A stretch of DNA of 64,000 nucleotides. Source: Streptomyces sp. NRRL S-455 (GTDB taxonomy: Bacteria; Actinomycetota; Actinomycetes; Streptomycetales; Streptomycetaceae). Positions 20,608 to 28,955 of this stretch are shown one piece after another. Every line of letters starts with the position of its first letter. Within the stretch, counting starts at the first letter, position 1. The stretch covers positions 434,001 through 498,000 of the forward strand of contig NZ_JOCT01000004.1 of the NCBI RefSeq assembly GCF_000717875.1. Reading direction: 5' to 3'. The notes under the pieces are model-generated. The model searched no databases, was not told the origin of the DNA, and worked only from the letters and a program-made list of their open reading frames with translations. The translations under genes and the position numbers were made by a program.

Positions 20608-21738
20608 TCACACGCTCACCTCCCGGCAGGCCCGGTAGAAGTCCTTCCAGCCGTCCCGCTCACGGACGACCGTCTCCAGGTACTCCTGCCAGATGACGCG
20701 GTCCGCCGCCGGTTCGCGGACCACCGCGCCGAGGATGCCCGCGGCGACGTCGCCCGGCCGCAGCACGCCGTCGCCGAAGTGGGCCGCCAGGGCGAGTCCG
20801 TTGGTGACGACGGAGATCGCCTCGGCCGTGGACAGCGTGCCGCTGGGCGACTTCAGCTTCGTGCGCCCGTCGGCCGTGATCCCGTCGCGCAACTCGCGGA
20901 AGACCGTGACGACTCGGCGGATCTCGTCGAGACCGTCGGGCGCGGCCGGCAGGTCGAGGGAGCGGCCGATCTGGTCGACACGGCGCGAGACGATGTCGAC
21001 CTCGGCCTCCGGGCTCTCGGGCAGCGGCAGCACGACCGTGTTGAATCGGCGGCGCAGGGCGCTGGAGAGGTCGTTGACGCCGCGGTCCCGGTCGTTGGCC
21101 GTGGCGATCAGGTTGAAGCCGCGCACCGCCTGGACCTCCTGACCCAGCTCCGGTATCGGCAGCGTCTTCTCGGACAGGATCGTGATGAGCGTGTCCTGCA
21201 CGTCGGCCGGGATGCGGGTCAGCTCCTCGACGCGGGCCGTCATGCCCTCGGCCATGGCCCGCATGACCGGGCTGGGCACGAGGGCGTCACGGCTCGGGCC
21301 GTGGGCGAGCAGCTGCGCGTAGTTCCAGCCGTAGCGGATGGCCTCCTCGGGTGTGCCGGCGGTGCCCTGCACCAGCAGCGTGGAGTCGCCGCTGACCGCT
21401 GCGGCCAGGTGCTCGGACACCCAGGTCTTCGCCGTGCCGGGGACGCCGAGCAGGAGCAGAGCGCGGTCGGTGGCGAGCGTGGTGACGGCGACCTCGACGA
21501 TACGGCGCGGGCCGACGTACTTCGGTGTGATCACCGTGCCGTCCGGCAGTGCGCCACCGAGCAGGTACGTCGCGACGGCCCACGGCGACAGCCTCCAGCG
21601 GGCCGGGCGCGGACGGTCGTCCTGCGCGGCCAGCGCGGCGAGTTCGTGGGCGAAGGCGTCCTCGGCGTGCGGTCGCAACGCCTGGTCCGACTCCGTCTCC
21701 CCCGCTTGGGCGGTGGTCGGCTCAACGGACACAGTCAT
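20608..21738 (-). CDS. MoxR-type AAA ATPase
   Basis: Predicted 376-residue ATPase. Walker A is LLLLGVPGTAKTWVSEHLAA near residue 100. The Walker B position has a shortened acidic form (ARVEELTRIPADVQDTLI), sensor 1 is FNLIATANDRDRGVNDLSSA and the arginine-finger region is LRRRFNTVVLPLPESP. MoxR ATPases work as chaperone-like remodelers with VWA partners. The start MTVSVEPTTAQAG at 21738 is backed by GGAGGGGGACC; the frame remains open to 21885 but passes the promoter region. First gene of the minus-strand arm, transcribed away from a TTGTCAGTG-type element. Confidence 0.92.
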   Translation of the reverse strand: MTVSVEPTTAQAGETESDQALRPHAEDAFAHELAALAAQDDRPRPARWRLSPWAVATYLLGGALPDGTVITPKYVGPRRIVEVAVTTLATDRALLLLGVPGTAKTWVSEHLAAAVSGDSTLLVQGTAGTPEEAIRYGWNYAQLLAHGPSRDALVPSPVMRAMAEGMTARVEELTRIPADVQDTLITILSEKTLPIPELGQEVQAVRGFNLIATANDRDRGVNDLSSALRRRFNTVVLPLPESPEAEVDIVSRRVDQIGRSLDLPAAPDGLDEIRRVVTVFRELRDGITADGRTKLKSPSGTLSTAEAISVVTNGLALAAHFGDGVLRPGDVAAGILGAVVREPAADRVIWQEYLETVVRERDGWKDFYRACREVSV

Positions 21739-21781
21739 GGCAAGGTCCCCCTCCAGCTCGGCCGGTTCGGATCTGGCGTCC

Positions 21782-21804
21782 ACGTTGCACCACGCCACTG
21801 ACAA
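21782..21804 (-). promoter_or_regulatory. RecA-NDp/PafBC-like promoter element for the AAA/DUF5682/VWA arm
   Basis: On the minus strand: TTGTCAGTG, eight bases, then CAACGT. The first block is identical to the DNA-damage promoter block TTGTC(A/G)GTG known from mycobacteria. The -10-like block differs from TAnnnT in its first base. It ends 43 bases before the AAA ATPase start and forms a perfect 12-bp inverted repeat with the plus-strand copy at 21852-21863. Confidence 0.6.
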
Positions 21805-21853
21805 TCCGTTCCGACCTGCGCAAACGCCCCGCCGAGACCGCTCGCGGACCCGA

Positions 21854-21876
21854 TTGTCAGTGGTGGGATCTACCTT
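21854..21876 (+). promoter_or_regulatory. RecA-NDp/PafBC-type promoter for the SWIM gene
   Basis: TTGTCAGTG, then exactly eight bases (GTGGGATC), then TACCTT. This fits every specified position of the LexA-independent DNA-damage promoter pattern TTGTC(A/G)GTG-N8-TAnnnT. Only seven bases separate it from the ATG at 21884, so the SWIM mRNA is probably leaderless. That agrees with the lack of a ribosome site there. Confidence 0.75.
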
Positions 21877-21883
21877 CGGTGGC

Positions 21884-23239
21884 ATGACTCAGCAGGGGGT
21901 GCGCTGGACCGCGGACCAGGTGCTGGCACTGGCGCCTGACGCCGCATCACGCAAAGCCGGAAGCAAACTCGGCGCGGCGGGGCCGTGGTCCGAGGCGGGG
22001 AGTTCCGACGAGGGGACGGTGTGGGGGCTGTGCAAGGGCAGCGGAAGCAAGCCGTATCAGACGGTCGTCGACATCGCGGACGCCTCCGGGCCCGCGTACA
22101 AGTGCAGTTGTCCCAGCCGCAAGTTCCCGTGCAAGCACGCTCTCGGGCTGCTGTTGCTCTGGGCGGGCGGCGAGGGAGCGGTGCCGAAGGGGGAGGCACC
22201 GGAGTGGGCCGCGCAGTGGATAACGGGCCGGCGGGAGCGCGCCGGGGAGAAGAGGGCCGGGGGCAGCCCGGGTGCGCCGTCCGGGTCCGCTGATCCGGAG
22301 GCGGCGCGGCGCCGGGCGGAGCGCCGGGCCGAGCGGGTCACGGCGGGTGCGGTGGAGCTCGAGCAGCGTCTGGCCGATCTGTTGCGCGGCGGTCTGGCGA
22401 CCGCGGAGCAGTCCGGCTACGGCCTCTGGGAGGAGACGGCCGCTCGCATGGTCGACGCCCAGGCACAGGGCTTCGCCGGCCGGGTCCGGGAGCTGGGGGC
22501 CATCCCGTCCACGGGGCCGGGCTGGCCGGTGCGGCTGCTGGAGGAGTGCGCGTTGCTGCATCTGCTCGGCCAGGGCTGGTTGCGCCGCGAGCGGCTGCCG
22601 GACGGGCTCGCCGCCACGGTCCGTTCCCGGATCGGCCTGCCGGCCTCCGCGGACGGCCCGCCGGTGCGGGACCGCTGGCAGGTGCTCGCCCAGTACGACA
22701 CGACGGACGCTCGCCTGACGACCCGCCGGATCTGGCTCTACGGCGCCGACTCCCGACGCACGGTGCTGCTCCTCTCCTACGGCGCGGCCGGCCGGGCCCC
22801 GGAGCTGGCGCTGCCGGTGGGGCTGACCCTGGATGCGGAGGTGTCCTCCTATCCGGGCGCGGGGCAGCCGCGGGTGGCCCTGGGCGAACAGTTCGCCCCG
22901 CCCGCGCCGGCGGAGACACGTCCGCCGGGGGTGACGACGTCCCGGGCGGCGGCTCGTTACGGCGACGCCCTGCGCGACGATCCATGGCTGGAGTCCGTCC
23001 CGGTGACGCTGGACCGGGTCGTCCCCATCCCCGACGGCGACTCGTGGCAGCTTGCGGACGCCGACGAGGACACGGCGCTTCCGCTCACCCCCGCCGCGCG
23101 TTCCCGGCCCGGTCTGTGGCGGCTCGTCGCCCTGTCGGGCGGCGCCCCGGTCAGGGTCTTCGGCGAATGCGGCCACCAGGGCTTCACCCCGCTGACGGCC
23201 TGGCCCGACGGCCCGGGCGAGGCGGTGGCGTTGTGCTGA
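21884..23239 (+). CDS. SWIM zinc-finger protein
   Basis: Predicted 451-residue protein. A SWIM zinc-binding motif of the form CxC-x6-CxH is seen at about residues 68-79 (YKCSCPSRKFPCKHALGLLL). It is preceded by the conserved start GVRWTADQVLALAPDAAS and followed by a basic linker (RRRAERRAERV). The C-terminal half (about 150-451) is a domain of unknown function with many Trp and Arg residues. SWIM domains bind DNA or proteins, so this may be the recognition part of the cluster. No ribosome site is visible; the promoter position suggests leaderless translation. Confidence 0.88.
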   Translation: MTQQGVRWTADQVLALAPDAASRKAGSKLGAAGPWSEAGSSDEGTVWGLCKGSGSKPYQTVVDIADASGPAYKCSCPSRKFPCKHALGLLLLWAGGEGAVPKGEAPEWAAQWITGRRERAGEKRAGGSPGAPSGSADPEAARRRAERRAERVTAGAVELEQRLADLLRGGLATAEQSGYGLWEETAARMVDAQAQGFAGRVRELGAIPSTGPGWPVRLLEECALLHLLGQGWLRRERLPDGLAATVRSRIGLPASADGPPVRDRWQVLAQYDTTDARLTTRRIWLYGADSRRTVLLLSYGAAGRAPELALPVGLTLDAEVSSYPGAGQPRVALGEQFAPPAPAETRPPGVTTSRAAARYGDALRDDPWLESVPVTLDRVVPIPDGDSWQLADADEDTALPLTPAARSRPGLWRLVALSGGAPVRVFGECGHQGFTPLTAWPDGPGEAVALC

Positions 23240-23369
23240 GCAGGCGGCGGTCCCGCGCCTCCGCCCCAACTCGTCCTTCTCACGAATCCACGCATTTTTC
23301 AGGCAACACGGGACAACCGATCAGGGTGAGTCTTCAACCACCCCCGGGTGTCCCGTGGAAAGGACCCGC

Positions 23370-24992
23370 ATGAACAGGACTTCCGCTCCTGTGGACGCGC
23401 CCGCCGCGGGCGCCTGGGAGGGGCTGGTCACCACGGCACTGCTGGGCACGGACCGGCGCCCCACTCCGGGCGCCGGGCCAGGGCCGGAGGCGCCGGTCGC
23501 GCTGCTGGACGCGGCGGCCGTGGAGACCGTACGACGACGCGCCGGTCTGCGCCCGGCACGGGCCGCGGAGCGTCCGCAACCGGCTCCGGAGGATCCGCGG
23601 CCGCCGCTGCCCGAGGCGGCCGCCCGCAGACTGGCGATGCTGCTGGCCGACCGCCCCGGCGCGTCCGGCGGCGGACGCCGGGGCGCCGCGCCCGACCTGA
23701 TGGAGCTGCTGCCGCAGTGGCTCGCGACGGCGAACGCCCGTGGTTTCGCGCCGCCCCCGCAGGTCCTGCCCGCGCTGCTGGACGCGGCCCGGGGACGTAC
23801 GGACCTGCGCCCGGCGGTGCTGGAGTTCGCGGGTCCACGGGCCCTGTGGCTGGCGCGGCTGAACCAGGACTGGCGGTTCGCCCTGCGCTCGGCGCCGGGC
23901 GGTGGAGCGGCCCTGCCGCGCCTCGAGGACGCGGACAGGATCCGGCGGTTGTGGCAGGAGGGCCTGTTCGCCGAACGGGTCGCCCTCCTGACCGCCCTGC
24001 GCTCCCGCGAACCGTCCGCCGCGCGGGATCTGCTGGAGACGACATGGGCGACGGAGCGGGCCGAGGACCGGCTGATGTTCCTCGACTCCCTGCGCTCGGG
24101 TCTGGGACCCGGCGACGAGCCGTTCCTGGAACAAGCCCTGGCCGACCGCAGCCGCAACGTCCGGGCGACGGCTGCGGAGCTCCTGTCGGCGCTGCCCGGT
24201 TCGGCGCTCGCCGCGCGGATGGCGGTCAGGGCCGAGGCGTGCGTGGCGGTCGACCGTACCCAGAGCACGCCGGCCATCGTCGTCGAGGCGCCGCACGAGT
24301 GCGATCCGGGCATGGAGCGCGACGGTGTCGTGGCGAAGGCGCCCGCGGGCCGGGGCGAGCGGTCGTGGTGGTTCGGCCAGTTGGTGGAGGCGGCACCGCT
24401 CGGGACCTGGTCGCGACGGCTGGGTGGGCGGACGCCCCGGGAGATCGTGGCGCTGCCGGTGGCGGACGACTGGCAGGGCGAACTGCACGCGGCGTGGTGC
24501 CGGGCCGCGGTGCGTCAGCAGGACGCCGAGTGGTCGCGCGCACTGCTGGGAGAGCCGTCGGCACCGGAGGCGGGCGGTCCGGGCGCGGTGTCCCTGGCCG
24601 AACGCGCCAAGCTGCTCGGCACGCTGGACGCCGATGAGCGGGCCGGGTGGGTCGCCGGTTTCATCGCGACGCACGGCTTGTCCGAGGCCTTCCAACTGCT
24701 CGGGGTGTGCGCGGTGCCGTGGGCGGCGCCACTCGGCCGGGCTGTGGTGGACGCGCTCAACATCGCTCGGGACGCGGGGAGTTATCCATGGAGTTTCAGC
24801 GGAGTCATGGGCCTGGCCGAGCGCTGCCTGGACCCCTCCGAAGCCGGCCGTCTCGACGCGCTGCTGGCCGTACCGGACGAACCGGAGAACGCGTCACCCG
24901 GCGCCGGCGGCTACTGGGCGGAGTCCTTCCTGCGTCTGTCCACGACGCTGCGCCTGCGCGCTGCGATGACCGAGGAGCTGCGAGCGCCGTAG
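23370..24992 (+). CDS. DUF5691 family protein
   Basis: Predicted 540-residue protein with no recognised catalytic motif. It begins WEGLVTTALLGTDRRPTPG, a conserved opening of DUF5691, and continues as an alpha-helical, repeat-like protein (ARDLLETTWATERAEDRLMF, LEQALADRSRNVRATAAELL) suggestive of HEAT-type scaffolds. Start ATG 23370 is preceded by GGAAAGGA. It follows the SWIM gene after 130 bases and should be co-transcribed with it. A second long plus-strand frame overlapping here (23348-24637) is a codon-bias shadow. Confidence 0.87.
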   Translation: MNRTSAPVDAPAAGAWEGLVTTALLGTDRRPTPGAGPGPEAPVALLDAAAVETVRRRAGLRPARAAERPQPAPEDPRPPLPEAAARRLAMLLADRPGASGGGRRGAAPDLMELLPQWLATANARGFAPPPQVLPALLDAARGRTDLRPAVLEFAGPRALWLARLNQDWRFALRSAPGGGAALPRLEDADRIRRLWQEGLFAERVALLTALRSREPSAARDLLETTWATERAEDRLMFLDSLRSGLGPGDEPFLEQALADRSRNVRATAAELLSALPGSALAARMAVRAEACVAVDRTQSTPAIVVEAPHECDPGMERDGVVAKAPAGRGERSWWFGQLVEAAPLGTWSRRLGGRTPREIVALPVADDWQGELHAAWCRAAVRQQDAEWSRALLGEPSAPEAGGPGAVSLAERAKLLGTLDADERAGWVAGFIATHGLSEAFQLLGVCAVPWAAPLGRAVVDALNIARDAGSYPWSFSGVMGLAERCLDPSEAGRLDALLAVPDEPENASPGAGGYWAESFLRLSTTLRLRAAMTEELRAP

Positions 24993-25237
24993 CTCCTTCC
25001 GGCGCCTCCAACGGCGTCCGCGGCGGCCTGACCGGCGAGACGAGGTGCCGGCCACCCGCCGGTCGCCCTCCGGTGGCGACGAGCGGCAGGGAATCCGGTA
25101 CGCCACCAACCCCGGCCGGCCACAGCGGGGGCGCCGGCCGCACACGCGCGGTGGGCCCGGTCGGCCCCGGGCCCGCCGCCCTTGCCGGCCACGGCCCTGC
25201 CGCACCGCCCACCGCCGACCTGTGGTCGCGACGGCGC

Positions 25238-25654
25238 CTACGCCCCAGCCGGCTGGCGTACGTTCGCGCGGACCCAGTCCACGATCGACGCCGTTGTCGC
25301 ACCGGGCGTGAAGATCTCCGCGACGCCCTTCTCCTTCAGCAGCGGAATGTCCGCCTCGGGGATGATTCCGCCGCCGAACACCAGGATGTCCTCCGCGTCC
25401 CGTTCCTTCAGCAGGTCGATCACCGCCGCGAAGAGCGTGTTGTGCGCGCCGGAGAGGATGGAGAGCCCGATCGCGTCGGCGTCCTCCTGGATCGCGGTGT
25501 CCACGATCTGCTCCGGAGTCTGGTGGAGTCCGGTGTAGATGACCTCCATACCGGCGTCGCGCAGGGCCCGCGCGATCACCTTGGCCCCGCGATCGTGACC
25601 GTCGAGCCCCGGCTTGGCCACCACCACGCGGATCGGACCGGCTGCCACACCCAT
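25238..25654 (-). CDS. icmB: Cobalamin-binding small subunit of an acyl-CoA mutase (IcmB-like)
   Basis: Predicted 138-residue free-standing B12-binding domain. The signature DxHxxG appears in [18 protein letters not shown], followed by the SILSGAH segment and the glycine loop [14 protein letters not shown]. The length and sequence match the small subunit of isobutyryl-CoA mutase, which pairs with a separate large subunit (not in this window) to interconvert isobutyryl-CoA and butyryl-CoA. A role with another mutase is possible. Start ATG 25654 has GGAGGCAGTG ahead of it; the frame continuing to 25858 is not supported. Confidence 0.92.
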   Translation of the reverse strand: MGVAAGPIRVVVAKPGLDGHDRGAKVIARALRDAGMEVIYTGLHQTPEQIVDTAIQEDADAIGLSILSGAHNTLFAAVIDLLKERDAEDILVFGGGIIPEADIPLLKEKGVAEIFTPGATTASIVDWVRANVRQPAGA

Positions 25655-25871
25655 CACTGCCTCCATGAAGCGACTACATCCATCCGTCCCGACAAGTACC
25701 GCACACATCACGCGCGCCGTACACGCCGCACCGCACGGACACCCCGCTCCGAACCGTCCGGGCAAGTGAACGAACGTTATCTCCAGCATCCCGCCACCGG
25801 CAGTTTCGCGGCGTGGAGCGAGGGGGAAATCACACGGTGGGACACGTTCGCCGCGCACCGTTCCGAGCTTT

Positions 25872-25913
25872 CGCGGCCTGAGCGCCGCACGCTTGTTCGG
25901 TGCTCAGGCCGCG
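25872..25913. repeat. Hairpin 1 in the icmB-lipase gap
   Basis: Perfect 12-bp inverted repeat CGCGGCCTGAGC / GCTCAGGCCGCG with an 18-base loop. It lies 218 bases upstream of icmB and has no T-run on either strand. Confidence 0.8.
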
Positions 25914-25948
25914 GCGGAACCAAGCGCAAGGGGAGCCGCGACGAGGTC

Positions 25949-25991
25949 GCCGTACCGCCGCTTCGCCCAGCACGCACAGCGGCGGTACGGC
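25949..25991. repeat. Hairpin 2 in the icmB-lipase gap
   Basis: Perfect 13-bp inverted repeat GCCGTACCGCCGC / GCGGCGGTACGGC with a 17-base loop. Confidence 0.8.
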
Positions 25992-26074
25992 ACTTCGGCG
26001 AGGACACGCGGGACACGCAGGGCACGCACAGCACGCAGGGCAGGCACGGCGCACCAGCGGGGAGCTTCGTCGTC

Positions 26075-26100
26075 GCTGCGACGGGGAGTCCCGTCGCAGC
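26075..26100. repeat. Hairpin 3 in the icmB-lipase gap
   Basis: Perfect 11-bp inverted repeat GCTGCGACGGG / CCCGTCGCAGC with a GAGT tetraloop, 144 bases before the lipase start. It is compact and would be very stable in RNA from either strand. Confidence 0.8.
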
Positions 26101-26244
26101 ACTGACGTCACACCGGCCCCACGTCGCGCTCCGTCCCCGCGGCTCACGGAGCTCACGCGGTTGTCGCCGGCCGTCTTCGCAGTTGCTTTCCACGAGGGCA
26201 CCCGGGGGGCGGTCGTCCTCCCGCGTGCCGACAGGAGGTCGGCC

Positions 26245-27108
26245 ATGAAGGTCACCGGGGTCGCTCTGCCCTTTCTTCCGTCCTGCCGGCGCCTGCTGCC
26301 CAGCCGGCTGGCGGGACTCTCCGTGGCGCTGCTGAAGGCCACCGCCCTGGAGATCGCGATCCTGGCCGGGCATCTCCTCCTCTATCCCTCCGGCATCACA
26401 CAGGAGCGACGGGTCCCCGCCCCCGCACTGCCGCCTGACGGCGCCGCCCAACTGCCCAGGGAGGCCAAGCCCCCGGTCGTCCTGCTGCACGGCTTCATCG
26501 ACAACCGCTCGGTCTTCGTCCTGCTGCGCCGCAGTCTCGCCCAGCACGGCAGGCAGCAGATCGAGTCGCTCAACTACTCGCCACTGACCTGCGACATACG
26601 CGCCGCGGCCGAGTCGTTCGGCCGGCACATCGAGGAGGTCTGCGAACGCACCGGGGCCGAGCAGGTGGATGTCGTCGGGCACAGCCTCGGCGGCCTGATA
26701 GCGCGTTACTACGTACAGCGCCTCGGCGGCGACGCCCGCGTCCGGACCCTGGTGACGCTCGGCACGCCGCACTCCGGCACCCGAGTAGCGCCGCTGGCCG
26801 ACGCGCACCCCATCGTGCGCCAGATGCGCCCCGGCTCACCGGTGCTCGAGGAGCTCACACGACCGGCCCCGGGCTGCCGGACGCACTTCGTCGGCTTCTG
26901 GAGCGACCTGGACACCGTGATGGACCCCGTGGAGACGGCCCGTATCGACCATCCCGATCTGACGGCCCAGAACGTGCGGGTGACCGGCATCGGCCATCTC
27001 GCACTGCCGGTACACCCCACCGTCGCCAACGGAATACGACAGGTCCTCGACACGGCCCGCGCGGGCGAACCGTCCGCCGGCCGCGCCGACGGCCTGACCG
27101 TGGCCTGA
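26245..27108 (+). CDS. Alpha/beta-hydrolase lipase
   Basis: Predicted 287-residue esterase or lipase. After a hydrophobic N-terminus (about 18-50, LAGLSVALLKATALEIAILA), likely a signal anchor or uncleaved signal, comes an alpha/beta-hydrolase fold: the oxyanion segment VVLLHGFIDNRS, the nucleophile elbow VVGHSLGGLIARYYV (catalytic Ser), an Asp-rich stretch WSDLDTVMDP and the His segment TGIGHLALPVHP. It resembles triacylglycerol lipases of the LipA/EstA type. ATG 26245 is preceded by a perfect AGGAGG. It is a single gene next to the M23 peptidase. Confidence 0.92.
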   Translation: MKVTGVALPFLPSCRRLLPSRLAGLSVALLKATALEIAILAGHLLLYPSGITQERRVPAPALPPDGAAQLPREAKPPVVLLHGFIDNRSVFVLLRRSLAQHGRQQIESLNYSPLTCDIRAAAESFGRHIEEVCERTGAEQVDVVGHSLGGLIARYYVQRLGGDARVRTLVTLGTPHSGTRVAPLADAHPIVRQMRPGSPVLEELTRPAPGCRTHFVGFWSDLDTVMDPVETARIDHPDLTAQNVRVTGIGHLALPVHPTVANGIRQVLDTARAGEPSAGRADGLTVA

Positions 27109-27350
27109 AACCGGCCACTCCCCGGCCCGCCGACTCCTCATACAACCGACGCACCGCGCCGTAGCCCCATTCAGCCTCGAACAAACTTCGAACACAAGGC
27201 CAAACCCGCGCCCGCAGTCCGCCAAAACACGGCCGATTGCCCGTTTCCTGCGTGGGCGAAACCTGCCGAAGATTGTCGTGCCCGCGTACCGCCGGGTACA
27301 GTCGCCGCACTGCTCTGGCAGCCCCTGTTGTCGAGGCGAAAGAGAAGTTG

Positions 27351-28904
27351 GTGAACGACCGTCACCCGTCGGGGACCCTGCCCCCGGCTTCGGCTTCCGA
27401 CGCCGACTCGGCGCACTATGCGTCGTACGGCACCCAGGAAGCCCAGTACGGCGACCTCACCACGTACGGCGACTACGCCGCCACCGGTTTTGACGCCACC
27501 GGCACCGACGGCGCCGGTTTCGGCCCTACCGGTCACGCCACCGCCACTTTCGCGACCGACCCCCTCTTCGGCGACATGCCGGACAGCGGCCACCACGACA
27601 CGGGCACCTACGACACCGGCCACTGGCCCACCGGCACCCACGAGAACCCGCACTACGACGCGTACGCGGCCCAGCACCACGCCGCCGTCTACGACACGGG
27701 TGTGTACGACACGACGAGCTGGACGACCGGGCAGCCGCTCCCGGTCATCCCGCCGCAGGCCACCTCCCCGGACGCGACCGGGCAGTGGGACACCGGCGCC
27801 TGGCACCTGCCCGACCAGTCGGGCGACCCGGCCGACCATACCCAGCACTGGGAATGGGGTACCCAGACCCTCGACACCGGTACCTACGACGCCACGCAGT
27901 GGAATGCCGACGGCACCGCCGCACCGGCCCCCGAGGCGTACGAGCAGCACGCCGAATCCTTCGGCCGGCACGAGACCTCGACGTTCGAGCAGGTCGCGTT
28001 CGACGACTCCACCGGGGCCGCCTTCCACGACGTCGGCATGGACGCCGGCATGGACGGCGGTGAGCCCGCCGGCACCGGTGAACTGCCCACCGTGGCCCCG
28101 CTCCTGGACGGCCAGGAGGAGAGCGCCCCGCCCGCGCCCTCCCGGGCGGCCTCGCGCGCCGGGTCCCGTTCCCGTCGCCGTACGCCCCCCAAGCGCTCGG
28201 CACTGATGACCATCGCGGTGCCCTCCGCGTGCGTGATGGGCGTCGCGGGCATCGCCGCCGCCTCCGTCGGCAGCCTCACCGACGACGGTGCCGCGGAGGC
28301 GCAGACGACCGCGGCGGACGCGGAGCCGGTCAAACCGGCCGCCGCCAACAACAAGCTCGACACCCAGCTGCAGAGCCTCGCCGCCGGCGCCGATGACTTC
28401 GCCGACCGGGCCAGCCGGACCCAGGAGCGCATCGACCTCAAGGCCCAGCAGGCGGCCGAGCGGAAGCGGGCGGCGGAGGAGGCGGCCCGCAAGGAGCGGC
28501 TGCGCCCGAAGTTCGCCCTGCCGGTCGCCCGTCACGGACTCAGCGCACAGTACGGCCAGTCCGGTATCAACTGGATGTCCCTGCACACCGGCATCGACTT
28601 CCCCGTCTCGTACGGCACGACCGTGATGGCCGCGACCGACGGCACCGTCCGCACCCAGTGGAACAGCGCGTACGGCAACATGCTGATCCTGACCGCGAAG
28701 GACGGCACGGAGACGTGGTACTGCCACCTCTCCACCTACACGGTCCCCTCCGGCACGACCGTGAAGGCCGGCGATCCGATCGCGCGCTCCGGAAACTCCG
28801 GCAACTCGACCGGTCCTCATCTGCATTTCGAGGTACGCCCGGCCGGCGGCTCGCCGATCGACCCGCTCCCGTGGCTGCTCAGCCACGGCATCGACCCGAG
28901 GTAG
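27351..28904 (+). CDS. M23 (LytM) peptidase with long disordered N-terminus
   Basis: Predicted 517-residue membrane-anchored peptidoglycan endopeptidase. Residues 1-275 are low complexity, rich in Tyr, Asp, Thr and Gly (units like YDTGVYDT and GTYDATQW). A membrane segment follows at about 285-305 (IAVPSACVMGVAGIAAASVG), then a coiled coil and an M23 domain with zinc ligands in LHTGIDFPVSYGTTV and GPHLHFEVRP. GTG start at 27351 has AGAGAAG upstream. The long Tyr-rich cytosolic tail is unusual for a hydrolase and might be a regulatory or docking region. No ydaO riboswitch is visible in its 240-base 5' region. Confidence 0.92.
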   Translation: MNDRHPSGTLPPASASDADSAHYASYGTQEAQYGDLTTYGDYAATGFDATGTDGAGFGPTGHATATFATDPLFGDMPDSGHHDTGTYDTGHWPTGTHENPHYDAYAAQHHAAVYDTGVYDTTSWTTGQPLPVIPPQATSPDATGQWDTGAWHLPDQSGDPADHTQHWEWGTQTLDTGTYDATQWNADGTAAPAPEAYEQHAESFGRHETSTFEQVAFDDSTGAAFHDVGMDAGMDGGEPAGTGELPTVAPLLDGQEESAPPAPSRAASRAGSRSRRRTPPKRSALMTIAVPSACVMGVAGIAAASVGSLTDDGAAEAQTTAADAEPVKPAAANNKLDTQLQSLAAGADDFADRASRTQERIDLKAQQAAERKRAAEEAARKERLRPKFALPVARHGLSAQYGQSGINWMSLHTGIDFPVSYGTTVMAATDGTVRTQWNSAYGNMLILTAKDGTETWYCHLSTYTVPSGTTVKAGDPIARSGNSGNSTGPHLHFEVRPAGGSPIDPLPWLLSHGIDPR

Positions 28905-28913
28905 CGTCACGGC

Positions 28914-28940
28914 GCCCCCGCCGCTCGCGCGAGCGGGGGC
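28914..28940. terminator. Bidirectional terminator between M23 gene and pcrA
   Basis: GCCCCCGC / GCGGGGGC stem (28914-28921 and 28933-28940) with an inner GCTC/GAGC pairing option, in the 51-base gap between converging stop codons. Confidence 0.78.
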
Positions 28941-28955
28941 CGGCCGCCCTCCTCG

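Larger units (their letters stand above)
25655..26244. other. Long divergent intergenic region with three hairpins
   Basis: This 590-base gap separates icmB (minus) from the lipase (plus). It contains three perfect hairpins (25872-25913, 25949-25991, 26075-26100) and, between the last two, a run of imperfect CACGCAG/GGACACG repeats (about 25998-26050). No convincing coding frame or B12 riboswitch was recognised. Confidence 0.65.

Noticed and set aside
23348..24637. Long plus-strand frame overlapping DUF5691
   Set aside because: It is a Gly/Arg-rich shadow in another frame of a gene with strong codon bias; no family resemblance and a weaker start.
25141..25195. GGGCCCGG / CCGGGCCC as a terminator between DUF5691 and icmB
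   Set aside because: Only a short GC stem in very GC-rich sequence; too weak to call although a terminator is expected in this convergent gap.
25998..26050. CRISPR-like or tandem repeat array
   Set aside because: The CACGCAG/GGACACG units are short, imperfect and lack spacers of even length.
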